Below are positions 48,301 through 58,574 of a stretch of 64,000 bases of DNA, one piece after another; position 1 is the first letter of the stretch; the number at the start of each line of letters is the position of its first letter. The DNA is from Gnetum montanum (Eukaryota > Streptophyta > Gnetopsida > Gnetales > Gnetaceae): positions 557,642 through 621,641 of the forward strand of contig MNCI01022307.1 of NCBI GenBank assembly GCA_015680685.1, in the 5' to 3' direction. Position numbers and translations under genes: made by a program. The notes beneath the pieces are model-generated. The model was not told the DNA's origin, made no database searches, and saw only the letters and a program-made list of their open reading frames with translations.

Positions 48301-50696
48301 GATGTTCAACCGCTTATGAGGGTGAGGGCTTAGTTGGATTGTTGGTTCTAAAGAAAGGTATTTTTGGCATAATATTGTCAGAACCAACTGAGAACTGAGG
48401 ATTGGAAGCCCTCGTGACATTGGGTTGTTCTAATTGAGTGGGAAATTCCCTTGGCATTGTTGGAGAAATTGGTGGTGGAGCTATCAATGTAAGAGGTGCG
48501 GATGGATTTGGAGGATGGTATGCATGTGGAGTATCCCTTCTAGAAGAGGGAGTCTAAAAATACTCCCGAACTTGGTAGTGACATTGTGGGGTTGCGTGAC
48601 CCATAGAACCACTTGGAAAAACTGGCTGCTACATGCAATAGCCATATGGGTTTTGTTGCTAGTAAGGGTATTGTTGCCTAGGCAGTGGCATCCCCCATAT
48701 GGGTTAATGGTTGGTTGAACTGCCTCAAGTTACCTTGGGGATAAGGTAACCTTGGGGGTGCCTACCATCTGTCAAGTCTTGGGTTGAGTGCATACACCCC
48801 AGACTCTTGTAGATGTGAGCTTATTGGGCAACATCCCTTAGGATGGTCATATTGGCAGATCTCACATCCACCATCATTTTTTGTATCCAAATCCACAACC
48901 TCATCAGCGACAGTCATTTTTCCCTTACCCTTGTTACGTGCATGGCCTGAATCTCTCCGCTTTCTCTTGTCATGGTCACTACTTCGTTCCTCTTTAGACT
49001 CCTCTACGATCTTTAGGACAGTTTCAATTTTACTATCTAAGGAGCTCCATATTTCATCTACCTTAGCTGATACTGTCGTTGTTAGATTTTGAAGCAGCAA
49101 GGTTTTTCTATTCACCAACTCTTCGAGTGGTGACTCATCCTCTTCCTCATAGAATCTTACTCCCTTCTTTCGGAGGGAAGGATCGCAGTTATACTCTTCC
49201 ACACTTTCTCTTTTCCGTAGCTCCCCTTCTTCTTTAGCTACTTGCTTCAAAAATCTATGAATTTCATGGGACCTAATTTTTGATAATCTCCCTTGGCCAT
49301 ATGTCCCAAGGGTTCTCCAAGTTTCGTGTCTTAGCCCATCTACGAGGTGGCGTCGTTGATCCCATTGTGCATAATCATGGCCCAGTCAATGATGTAGTAA
49401 TGCATAATATCAGCCCATGGAAGCATCCAAGGGTTCGTGATTACCCTAATTCCATCTTTGGATCTGCTTATGCAAGTTGGACACTCTAGAGTACGTTTGG
49501 TATTTATCATTAAACAATTCTAACATCATACTCCACCTCCTAATGGTTTCTAGTTCTAAGGACTCGTACTAGCTTTCTGCTTCCTTTACGAGTATCCTAG
49601 GAAATAACTTTAACTTTTTCCACTCGTTTTCAATATTCTGCAAGGCGCAGGCATCGTGGAATGCCTGTAAGTGATTCTGCGGATCAGCATTTTATCCCCC
49701 CTCAAATAGTGAGATATTATTCATGTCTAGTCTCTTGATCCGACTATCTTTTTGACACCTTGTAGGTATTCTCATAGCCTCCGTAATATCTAACATACTC
49801 TGGGTTGCTAGTAGGGGTTCATCATGATCATATCTCTCATGACGTCTATGATGCCTACGTGGTTCCCTACTTTCCCTTCTTTCATGCCTAGACTCTCTAG
49901 AGTGCCCTTGTCCTCGCTCTTGACTCTCTCGTCGAGGTCTCTCATTTTGCTTACCCTTATCCTCACCGTTGTGCTTCTTGTGAGTGCATCCTAATGTGGA
50001 AGGAGAGGGTGAATGATGTGATGAAGGGGAAGAAGAAGGGGAACCAGCGCCATGACGATGTTTCTTACCTTCTCTTCTGTGACTACGACCTCGATCGTGA
50101 TGACGATCTGAGTGCCCATCCTTGTCATGTGTTTTTGTTCCCTCAATGAACACTTCATGTTCATGGGGGTTAGAACCAAGGTTGTGTATCGTGGAGCGTA
50201 GGTTCTAATACCCCACCTCCTCACTATTGTTAGGAGGGGGAACATAATTTGATGGAGAACCTGTTATAATTGGTTCACCATCTCCAATTTTATTTAGGAC
50301 GTGCAGGACCCCTTTGCCCTTCAACAATGTATGGTGGTTCTCCTTCCTCGAGTCCCTTAGACGTTGCACTACTGTGGGATGGTAATCCCTTATGTCATAA
50401 TCTTCTGCAACATATTCATCATATAATTTTGTCATGCCTATCTATGCAAGAGCATGAAGAAGCATGGTAGTGACTGCCCGATTTGGAGGTAACACTATGT
50501 TACCTTGCAAATCTCTCCAACACAGTTGTTCGTCCTGATGGAGGATAAAGGTAAAATCAGGTATATACTCATCGTGATGAGTATATACCACCCGATACTG
50601 TTGAGGAATTGGCAGATTTTGGTTATGTGTTTGGTACCACTGACTATCTCTAGTATGATCCCTAGGCGGTGAAGTGCTTTTATGAGAAGAAGACAT
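48301..50696 (-). pseudogene. gag: Gag of A4
   Basis: Start ATG at 50,696-50,694 (MSSSHKSTSPPRDH). Fragments 50,696-50,442, 50,435-50,205, 50,153-49,692 and 49,250-48,762 are in one frame, split by stops. They show LHQDEQLCWRDLQGNIVLPP, an Arg/Glu/His-rich stretch (RRESQERGQGHSRESRHERR), a charged segment EEGELRKRESVEEY and the zinc-knuckle-like CEICQYDHPKGCC (near 48,850). A Tyr/Pro/Gln-rich tail links to the protease. Confidence 0.78.
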
Positions 50697-50824
50697 CTTA
50701 GTTTAATTCGGTGTGTTATTTGTTGTTATGTTATTTTTTGTATGATTAACCCTAAGGGTTCATTTAAACTTCCCAATGATGTGGATGATTTTCTATGTTC
50801 TACTTAGCACAGAAACAACTTCAA

Positions 50825-50842
50825 TCCCCAGAAACGATGCCA
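50825..50842 (-). promoter_or_regulatory. Primer-binding site of A4 (degenerate)
   Basis: TCCCCAGAAACGATGCCA on the plus strand, a mutated tRNA-Asp-type site one base from the LTR. Confidence 0.65.
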
Positions 50843-50843
50843 A

Positions 50844-51719
50844 TGATGAGTGGCAAGGTACCCCTACACTCAACCATAAGAATACGAGTGTTACACGCGC
50901 AATTCGGTTGAACTTCGCAGACTAAGTGCCTACACACCTTATGGAACACTTAAGGTTAATCGTTCGTTGTCTTCCTAGACTTACTTGTATTTATCACAGT
51001 TGTATGGTTAAGTAAGTCTGAGGTATGTGATTTTTATATCTTTTCTGTTTTATCTCCTATGCTAATGAGGTGAAGGGTGAAGAGACTAATTAACTAAATT
51101 TAACTAACTAACTAAGCCTTAATTACCCTAGCATCAGTATCCATTCCCACTTACCGTTCACACCCTGAACCAATGCAACCTTTGGGCTTGCCAAACACTA
51201 TTCGTTGTTGGGATTACCAAGCATAACGCACGTGCTTGAAGCGGTCGTACTGATTGAACTTAACTAGGAGAGAAGGGTTGAGGGAGATTTAATTAACTAA
51301 TAAAGCATTTAAAAATGAAAAATAAATAACAATAAGTAAATTCCTATTTAGCCCAGTCCATGCACTGCAAGGTTTATCCAAGTTCGTCTTTATTTCCGTA
51401 CACAAACTTGTGTTTAGGTACAATATTTGCTTGAATAAACATCCATTCACTTTGGAGCTCCTACTGTGGGCACATGGAAATTATTCTATCTATGGAGAGG
51501 TAAAACTGCCAGAGTTTTGCTACGGTTTAGGCCTAAAATTCCAATCAAGGGAGAGCCACCTCTTATTGAAAGATTCGGCGGCGCACTGTGATATCGTGTA
51601 CGCGATATTGCAGGGGAATACATGATATCGCGTACATGATATCGCGGGGGATGCGATATCACTGCGAATGGGATATCGCGTATGCGATATCGTGGCCCAT
51701 GCGATATCGCGTCCCATCA
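50844..51719 (-). repeat. 5' LTR of A4 (876 bp)
   Basis: Bounded by TGATGAG and CCCATCA. Palindromes GCGATATC lie at 51,588-51,712. The TATA block is changed to CTTATTGAAAG. It is nearly identical over several hundred bases to 1,630-2,027 of the A2 3' LTR. Confidence 0.85.
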
Positions 51720-52575
51720 AGTATGTTGAGATACATGCCACATAGGGGCATGGTAAAAATATATGTTCAGAGAAAATGGTATTAAGTAGACAACTTGCCA
51801 TAGTAAATCATCAACAAATCCATGACCTAGCTTAATGGTCTGCATATTATAAATGAAATAAAGGTGCTAAGATTATGATGATAATCTTTGTACTATTACC
51901 TAACCTATTTATTTAGGATTTCTAATTACTTTTGTTAATATCTTATTACTAGGTTTGATGCTTTATTAGTAGGGCAGGAATAGTTACATTGCCACAACTT
52001 TCAATGGAAGCATTTTTAGTGTCTAACAAGACACTTAAATTTTGAGTTTAAACTTATTTAATAGAAGTTGTTTCTATATCTGCAGATAGAATTAAAGGTT
52101 GTGAAATCATTTGTAATTAAGTCTCTATGAATCTCCTAATTGACTATTTTCTTTCTTGTAGCCACTTTTTATAGCATAAGAAGATTTTTAACAAATTACA
52201 ACTCTCTATGCTATGCATTTATGCCATTTGTAATTCTTAGAGAATTCTAATCCTAAATATATGTTGTATTTGCAATTTCAACTTGTCTAATATTTAGCTA
52301 AAAGATCATTTCTCACATTATTTCACATATTATAAGTTATATCTTTTCAACATTCACTTTCATTCTAAGTGCTTGCAAAACCTTTCGAATGCTTATAACA
52401 TTCTTTTAGAGCTATTTATAGTTCTTAGTTATACATATTGATTCCATTTTAAATTTTGAAAGCATTCTAATTCTTAATATATTCTTGTATCTTCCATTTC
52501 AAGTTCCTTGTTATGTAATTGAAAATTAAAATTGAAATTGAGGCTTTTTTATGTTTGAAGACCTAAAGGATCAAA
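51720..52575. other. AT-rich spacer
   Basis: No recognisable gene or repeat. It separates the outer end of A4 from the 3' LTR of A6. The five bases next to A4 are AGTAT and those next to A6 are TCAAA; the partner copies needed to test them as target duplications are missing. Confidence 0.6.
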
Positions 52576-53421
52576 TGAGCAGTGAGGTATCCCTACACTC
52601 AACCATACGAATATGAGCGTACACGCATGATCCGGTCAAATTCCAAGGACTAAGTGCTTATGCACCTTTACAGAACCTAGATGAGTTAGTCAGTCATTGT
52701 CTTCCCAAGCTTACTTCTATAGCATGATTGTATGGTTAAGTAAACTTGAGGTATATGATTTTTATATATTTTTATGTTTTATGTCCAAATGCTACAAAGG
52801 GAGAAGTGGACTAATTAAGTAACCAATTTAATTTAACTAATCGACTATGCTCTAACTAGTCCTAACACTAGCATCATTTCCCACTTGCCATACACATCCT
52901 AAACTAGTGCAACACTACTGGGATTAGCATTTTCGTTGCTGGGTTACTAAGTGTTCCACACATGCTCGAAGTGATCGTACTAAGTGTGCTTACTTGGGGG
53001 AGTTAACAAGGAGAGAGAGAGAACATTAATTAACTAAGGAAAGCATTAAATAACTATAAATAACATTAAATAAGTGATTCTGAATACTGCAAGATTTATC
53101 ACAAAGTTCATTTTTATTTTCGACCACAAGGTGTGCTCAGGTACACAATGCTTGAATAAAGATCTATTCGCCTTATGACTCCTATTGTGGGCACTCAGAA
53201 ATAATTCTAACTCTGAGAAGGAAAAAAGGCAGAGTTCGAGTAAGGGACTAAGACTAATTAACCAACTATTGCCAAACCAAGTGCACCCACCTCTTATTTA
53301 TAGGTGACAAGACAAGCCTCGATATCAAATGTTCGATATCGCGTACTCGATATCATGGATGCGATATCGCGTACTCGATATCATGGATGCGATATCGCGA
53401 CCCTGATATCGCAGCTCATCA
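52576..53421 (-). repeat. 3' LTR of A6 (846 bp)
   Basis: TGAGCAGTGAGG at the left and GCTCATCA at the right. It has TATAAATA (minus, 53,302-53,295) and five GATATC words (53,318-53,411), including a tandem GATATCGCGTACTCGATATC unit. It is the most diverged family A LTR here. Confidence 0.8.
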
Positions 53422-55364
53422 TGCCTGAATAAAATTTCATCCTCAAGTTCCTTACAAAATATTGGGAAGGTATGGGATTACTGACTGAATGAGAACTAAT
53501 AGCGATAGAGAATAACAGACTCAAAGTCCCTGGTGAATAGATTGACAAACATATCACAACATTGGTATTCATGCCCTTTGTGGTGAACACTATACATAGA
53601 TGACATCCAAACCCTCATCTGATAGCTTCAAGAGAAAGAGAGAGAGAGAAAACAAAATGAGGCATGTTGCTGGTGATGTTAGAAATGTGCACTCCATTGT
53701 TCATCCATAGCCACATGACCAAACTTATTCCTTGTGTAAACACTTTAGCCCCAGTCCATCCCAAGTGCTTCCTCCTATCCTAATCACAAATTAGCAAGGA
53801 TAGATAAGTCATAATGCAGTTGATACCTTGCCTCAATATAAGAGCATTGGCTAGGTTGTGGGTATGGCAGATACTTGGTTAGAGGTTTTTAACTCATAAC
53901 TACCCAAGGTGTAGGGGTGAGATAGGTAATTGAATGGAAAATTTTGTGAGAAGGCCCCCACAACTAAGAGCGAACCTCTGGTAGCGATAGGGTGGAAAAA
54001 CTAAAGGAACAATGAAGATGAAATAACGGTGAAGCCAATAAAATGGATGTTAAGGATGGGGATGAAATAAGAAATGGTTGATTACAAAGAATGTTTAATG
54101 GAAAGAACTTAACAATTGTACCAAAAAGAAATTCCAGTGGATCCTCCCCAAAGCAGGCTCATGCCTTTTATGCCCTGATAGACCCGCAAACCAAAGAGTC
54201 CATAGGCTCTTGGAATGACATATGGAAACAAAGGTTGAGAACTTACCCACAAGATTTTATTGAAGACTAACAATGCATCAACCGAGACGTAGACTAATCA
54301 TAAAACTAGCAATGAGGTAGAATATGGAAAGAAATATGAAAGGGGAGGACAAAATGGAATGGAATCCCAAGAGCAAGGCTGTGTAAAGTCCCTTGTGCAT
54401 TATGTGGTTAAGGTAACTAAATAAAATTTATCTTAATTTTGGACTCACCAACCATATCCAATGATCTCACATCAATACATTTGACCAACCCATCCTCATG
54501 AAGCAACAAGAATGTGTCCATTGAGTCACCACCATTCCAAGGAGAGAAAGATAGGAAAGCAAAAGAGGACAGCGGATGCAAAAAAGGGCTTTAGGTAGAG
54601 GGAACCTTTAGGCATGGGTAACATGTCTTTCTAGTGCCATAACCAATGTTTACAACCCATGTTTTTTTATTATGTCTAAGGGGTGTGCTTTGAATTCCCC
54701 CTAGTTTGTTTTTTTTTTTTTTTTTTGCGTGAGACCCACACTATGTAAACACTTATTTAAATTCATTCAACTTCCTGATATTTGGTCAATAGCGGAATGG
54801 CAGAAAACCCATGAAAAGCTTCCAAGTACCCAAGAGAATAGCCAGCACAAGTGCATCGAATCCCCTTGAAGTCACATCCTTTTCAACCATTGAATCCTTC
54901 CTTAGTTTGAAGAATACCAAGTCACCAATTCATTAATAAGTTTATTTAGAAAAAGGGACAATACAATTCCAAAGCCAAAGGAGACCACCACGTTGAATGG
55001 ATGAATGGACAACATGGACTCATTGCCTATTTTATCAAAAGAACCATATCTTAGTATCATCATTGAAGATCAAAGGTAAAAACCAAACATTAGCAATCAA
55101 CATTATTATAGTCCAGCCCACCATCATGAGCACTTATTATATGACGAATGAAAGTAAATCAAACAAAGAAATAGTAAGAATGTGAACGATGGTGTAAAAC
55201 AAACATAAGTAAAATTAAAAAGATGTGTAAAACAAAAATACAAAAAGAGTTGAGGGCTTAGAATTATTAGCATTGGTTGCCATCTCCCCCATGACTGAGT
55301 TGGAAGGAGGATATCTAAAATAGCGAGCAGGGTTGTCCACCAACAAAGGTAATATGGATACTGG
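53422..55364 (-). other. 3' noncoding region of A6
   Basis: Collinear with the A2 and A3 regions, including TAAGGGGTGTGCTTTGAATTC (near 54,677), a T run of about 20 (54,707-54,726), the GTAAAACAAA repeat near 55,200 and CTCCCCCATGACTGAG near 55,286. No gene is supported. Confidence 0.7.
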
Positions 55365-56645
55365 CTATTCTAGGCTCATGGAAATGTTTGGTTTGTTGGA
55401 TGTTGACCAAAATTTCTTATCCAGGCTCTTAAGTTTGTAAATCATCATGGCTCCTGAAGGAAAAGTTGCATGAATAATATAAGGTCCTTCCCATAGTGTT
55501 TGAAATTCAGTGTGTTGTGGCACATGTGTGGGGTTCCAATAAAGAACCTTATCTCTTGGTTGGTACTTAACTTTTCTAATTTTTAGGTCATGATGGTGTT
55601 TATTAAAATCCTTATGCAATTCATTAGATGACAGGGTGACTAATTGGTTCTCATCTAGCAAGTTAAGGTTCATTAACCATTCTTTTTATGCTAGATTAAG
55701 GTCAAGGTTGAGATCACACATCGTAGATAGTGTATGGAGTTCTACTTGAATAGGAAGCATTGGGAGTTTTTTGTACACTAACTTGTAGGGAGAGTAGCCT
55801 ATAAGGAGTTTCCATATGGAGCGGTATGCCCAAAGAGCATCATTCAGTTTGGTGCTCCAATCTCACCTATATTTGCTAATGGTTCTTGTCAATATTTTCG
55901 TAATCTCCCTATTGGTTATTTTGGCTTGACCATTCGCTTGAGGATGGTATGGTGTAGTCAGTTTGTGTTCAACTCCTAAGCGTTGCATCAACTTTCAAAA
56001 AGTTGCACCTATAAAATGTGTGTCATTGTTAGAAATAAGTGCACGAGGCACGCCAAAGCTGTTAGCGATTTGTTGTTAAACAAATCATCCAGCAATAGAC
56101 AATGTACAATCCATAATAGCAGCTGCTTCTGCCCATTTTGTGAAATAGTCAACGACAATAACAATGTAGGATTTTCCATTGGACATTAGTGTAATAGGCC
56201 TCATAAAATCAATTCCCCATATGTCGAAGGGTTCTAAAGGTTGAATCCATTGTTGTGGACCTTCCTTCCTAGCAGTCATTCCCCATCACATTAGCAGCAC
56301 TCACAAGATTGGACAATAATATCCCGATCATTTTGATAGGTAGGAACGCTACTATACCAATTTTTTTCTGTGGTTAATTCATTATTTACTACACCTGTAA
56401 AGAGGAATTCATCAGGAAAGTGATCAAAAAGCATATATTCATCCTCTTTGTTGTCCCATCTTAACTGAGATAAATGATCAGCAACAATGTTCTCGGTGCC
56501 TTTACAATTGATCATTATAAGATTGAACTCTTGTAAGATTACAAGCCATCGTATGATGCAAGGGCTCACTGTTGGTTTATTCAGCAAGAACTGAATTGCA
56601 CTATGATCTGTGTGTACAAATACCTTATAGTCCAATACATAGTTT
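55365..56645 (-). pseudogene. pol: RNase H end and integrase of A6
   Basis: Fragment 56,686-56,291 has VFVHTDHSAIQFLLNKPTVS of RNase H, then joins QSCECC directly: compared with A4, about 90 residues, including the start of the zinc site, are deleted. Fragments 56,279-56,085 and 55,673-55,365 hold IWGIDFMRPITL, then NNDTHF and ANGQAKITNRE in the core, and KYQPRDKVLYWNP in the C terminus. As in A3, the second Asp and the Glu of the catalytic triad are Asn and Lys. Stops are frequent. Confidence 0.78.
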
Positions 56646-58457
56646 AGAAGCAATTTCCAATAGAACACTTGGTAATTGACCCACAATCTTCACTCTACTT
56701 TTATCCACTTGAACAATCTTCTTATTTGACTTTTCAGGAATCAAACCAAGTTTCTTACATATAGACAATGGCATTATAGTAGACATAGCTCCAGAATCAA
56801 CCAAACAATTGTGTAAGTACTTATCTTTTAATTTCATTATCAAAAGAAAAGGAGGAGCTTCCTTATCGTGTGAAGTCTTTAATTTCTCATTATTACTAGA
56901 CACATAACTTAACTCTGATTCTCTAACTCTCCTTTTATCTTTAATGAATTCTAAGGTCTTTCTTTGCTGATAGAGGCTAATATTGGCCTTGACATGTTTA
57001 AGGTCTTCTATCAAATCATATTCTCCATCACCAATGAAGCTTGATCTCTTTATCCATTTGTTAAAAGACTGATTTGGAGTGCTTTGCTCCACTTGATTGT
57101 CTTTACCTTTATTCTTATCCTTTCTACTTGGCTCAAAAGCTTTTCTCTTAGTAGATGGATCAGTAATAACATTTGGGGGTCTAGAAGTAGTTAGTCTTTC
57201 CTTAGATCGAAGACTATATCCATTTTCCTCATTGTTATTACATTCTTCATCTGAAGACATATCTTCTTCAGAACTTGATAGAGAAGAAGTATCACTAGAT
57301 CCATTGCTAGAAGATTTACTTGCATAATGAACACTAGATAACTCATTATCAGATTCAATATCAAGAAAGTTGGACATAATAAGATCACTTTCATCCTCAT
57401 CTTCTACTAACTTAGTGTCTTGATGTTTATGCTTTCTATTTTTCCTTTCTTCCTTGATATTAACTCTTGCCAATGCTTTTTCAAGCTTCACTATTTTGTT
57501 AGACATATCTCTCATTAATTGTCCTTTTTCAGATCCTACTCTTTCATGTTCTTGCTCTATCTTAACATGAGATGGACCTGGTAAAGCTTTAAATTGAGCA
57601 AAATCTTGCATAGGAATCATAACTCTTTCTTCTCTTTTTTGAATTGCAATATTTTCTTCAGGATTCAAGTTCAACTGTTTTTCTAACTGTATAGCTTCAC
57701 TAAAGTAGTCATTTAGTGTAGTTAAGTTTGGAGTTCTCCTTAACCAAATTGAAATGTTGGGGTTGACAGCCTTAAGGTAAGTTTCCTTAAGCATTTCTTC
57801 TGATGGCCTATATTGCCTTTGAAAGAGTCCACAAATTCGTTGAAACTTAATGTTGAAATCTCTAATTGACTCTTTAACTCCTTGCTTAGCTTGTATTAGC
57901 CCACAGTATAGTTGTTGTTGATCTAATTGATTACCAAACTGGGCTAAGAAAAGATTCTTCATGTCATCCCAACTTGTAATACTATTACTTGGTAAGTTTG
58001 AATACCAAATCTGAGCCATATCCTTTAGATTTGATACAAACAACCTACAAGCTTGATCTTCATGTTGAATATTTGCATGAGCTAAAGCTAACTCAAACAT
58101 GTGAATATATTCTTCAGCTAAATAAGCTTTTCCAGGAATAAAAGGCTCAGGCAAATATTTGTAAACTACCTTAGGAATATCATTGTAATTTTGAAATCCT
58201 AATGGTGTAACTCCTTGCCAAGGATTTGCCATCCTATTCCTTTGAAATGTTGAACTCTTAGACTTTCTAGATCTTCTCTTACGAATTGATAAACCAGAGA
58301 TAATGGGTGATCTTCTTGATCTTCTAGTTTTCACTCCACTACTTGTTCCCAATTCAGAAACTTTCTTTTGTTCTTCTTCTGATGAAGAATCAGTCTTAGA
58401 ATCTAGAATATCCTTTGAAACTTTGAAACTTTCCAAACTATGAAATTTCTTGGTCAT
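56625..58457 (-). CDS. gag-pro: Gag-protease of D, intact frame truncated at 3' end
   Basis: An open frame of 610 codons from ATG at 58,457 (MTKKFHSLESF). Order: basic Ser/Arg N terminus (RRSRRSPIISGLSIRKRRSR), Retrotrans_gag core (about residues 95-270: AQIWYSNLPSNSITSWDDMK, FNIKFQRICGLFQ), a Lys/Glu coiled stretch, a Ser/Glu-rich acidic part (SSLSSSEEDMSSDEECN), and the protease start with the active-site word LVDSGAMSTIMPLS (near 56,800). No zinc knuckle is evident. The last few codons (LCIGL) are read from A6 sequence, so the true C terminus and all of RT are lost. It is the only long undisrupted retroelement ORF in the window. Confidence 0.85.
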   Translation of the reverse strand: MTKKFHSLESFKVSKDILDSKTDSSSEEEQKKVSELGTSSGVKTRRSRRSPIISGLSIRKRRSRKSKSSTFQRNRMANPWQGVTPLGFQNYNDIPKVVYKYLPEPFIPGKAYLAEEYIHMFELALAHANIQHEDQACRLFVSNLKDMAQIWYSNLPSNSITSWDDMKNLFLAQFGNQLDQQQLYCGLIQAKQGVKESIRDFNIKFQRICGLFQRQYRPSEEMLKETYLKAVNPNISIWLRRTPNLTTLNDYFSEAIQLEKQLNLNPEENIAIQKREERVMIPMQDFAQFKALPGPSHVKIEQEHERVGSEKGQLMRDMSNKIVKLEKALARVNIKEERKNRKHKHQDTKLVEDEDESDLIMSNFLDIESDNELSSVHYASKSSSNGSSDTSSLSSSEEDMSSDEECNNNEENGYSLRSKERLTTSRPPNVITDPSTKRKAFEPSRKDKNKGKDNQVEQSTPNQSFNKWIKRSSFIGDGEYDLIEDLKHVKANISLYQQRKTLEFIKDKRRVRESELSYVSSNNEKLKTSHDKEAPPFLLIMKLKDKYLHNCLVDSGAMSTIMPLSICKKLGLIPEKSNKKIVQVDKSRVKIVGQLPSVLLEIASKLCIGL

Positions 58458-58547
58458 GAACTGAAAATAGTATCTAATTCTTAAGCCTTACAAATAATTG
58501 TTGATGTACTAAAAGTATAAGGCTTATGAACCTAGAGGCTTAATTTT

Positions 58548-58567
58548 CAGCCCTCCTTCTAGCGCCA
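58548..58567 (-). promoter_or_regulatory. Primer-binding site of D
   Basis: Sense strand TGGCGCTAGAAGGAGGGCTG, seven bases from the LTR end. Related to the site of B. Confidence 0.75.
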
Positions 58568-58574
58568 AAAGAAC

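Larger units (their letters stand above)
45556..51719 (-). mobile_element. Athila-like element A4, 3' end missing
   Basis: On the minus strand: 5' LTR (51,719-50,844), primer site, gag, protease, RT, RNase H and the first part of integrase up to SCECC. The right LTR end is followed by unrelated sequence, so it is a true outer boundary. The left end is the junction with C. All frames carry stops. Confidence 0.82.
52576..56645 (-). mobile_element. Athila-like element A6, 5' half missing
   Basis: On the minus strand: RNase H end, integrase (with a deletion near 56,330), 3' noncoding region (about 55,330-53,422) and 3' LTR (53,421-52,576). The upstream half is replaced at about 56,645 by element D sequence. 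Confidence 0.8.
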
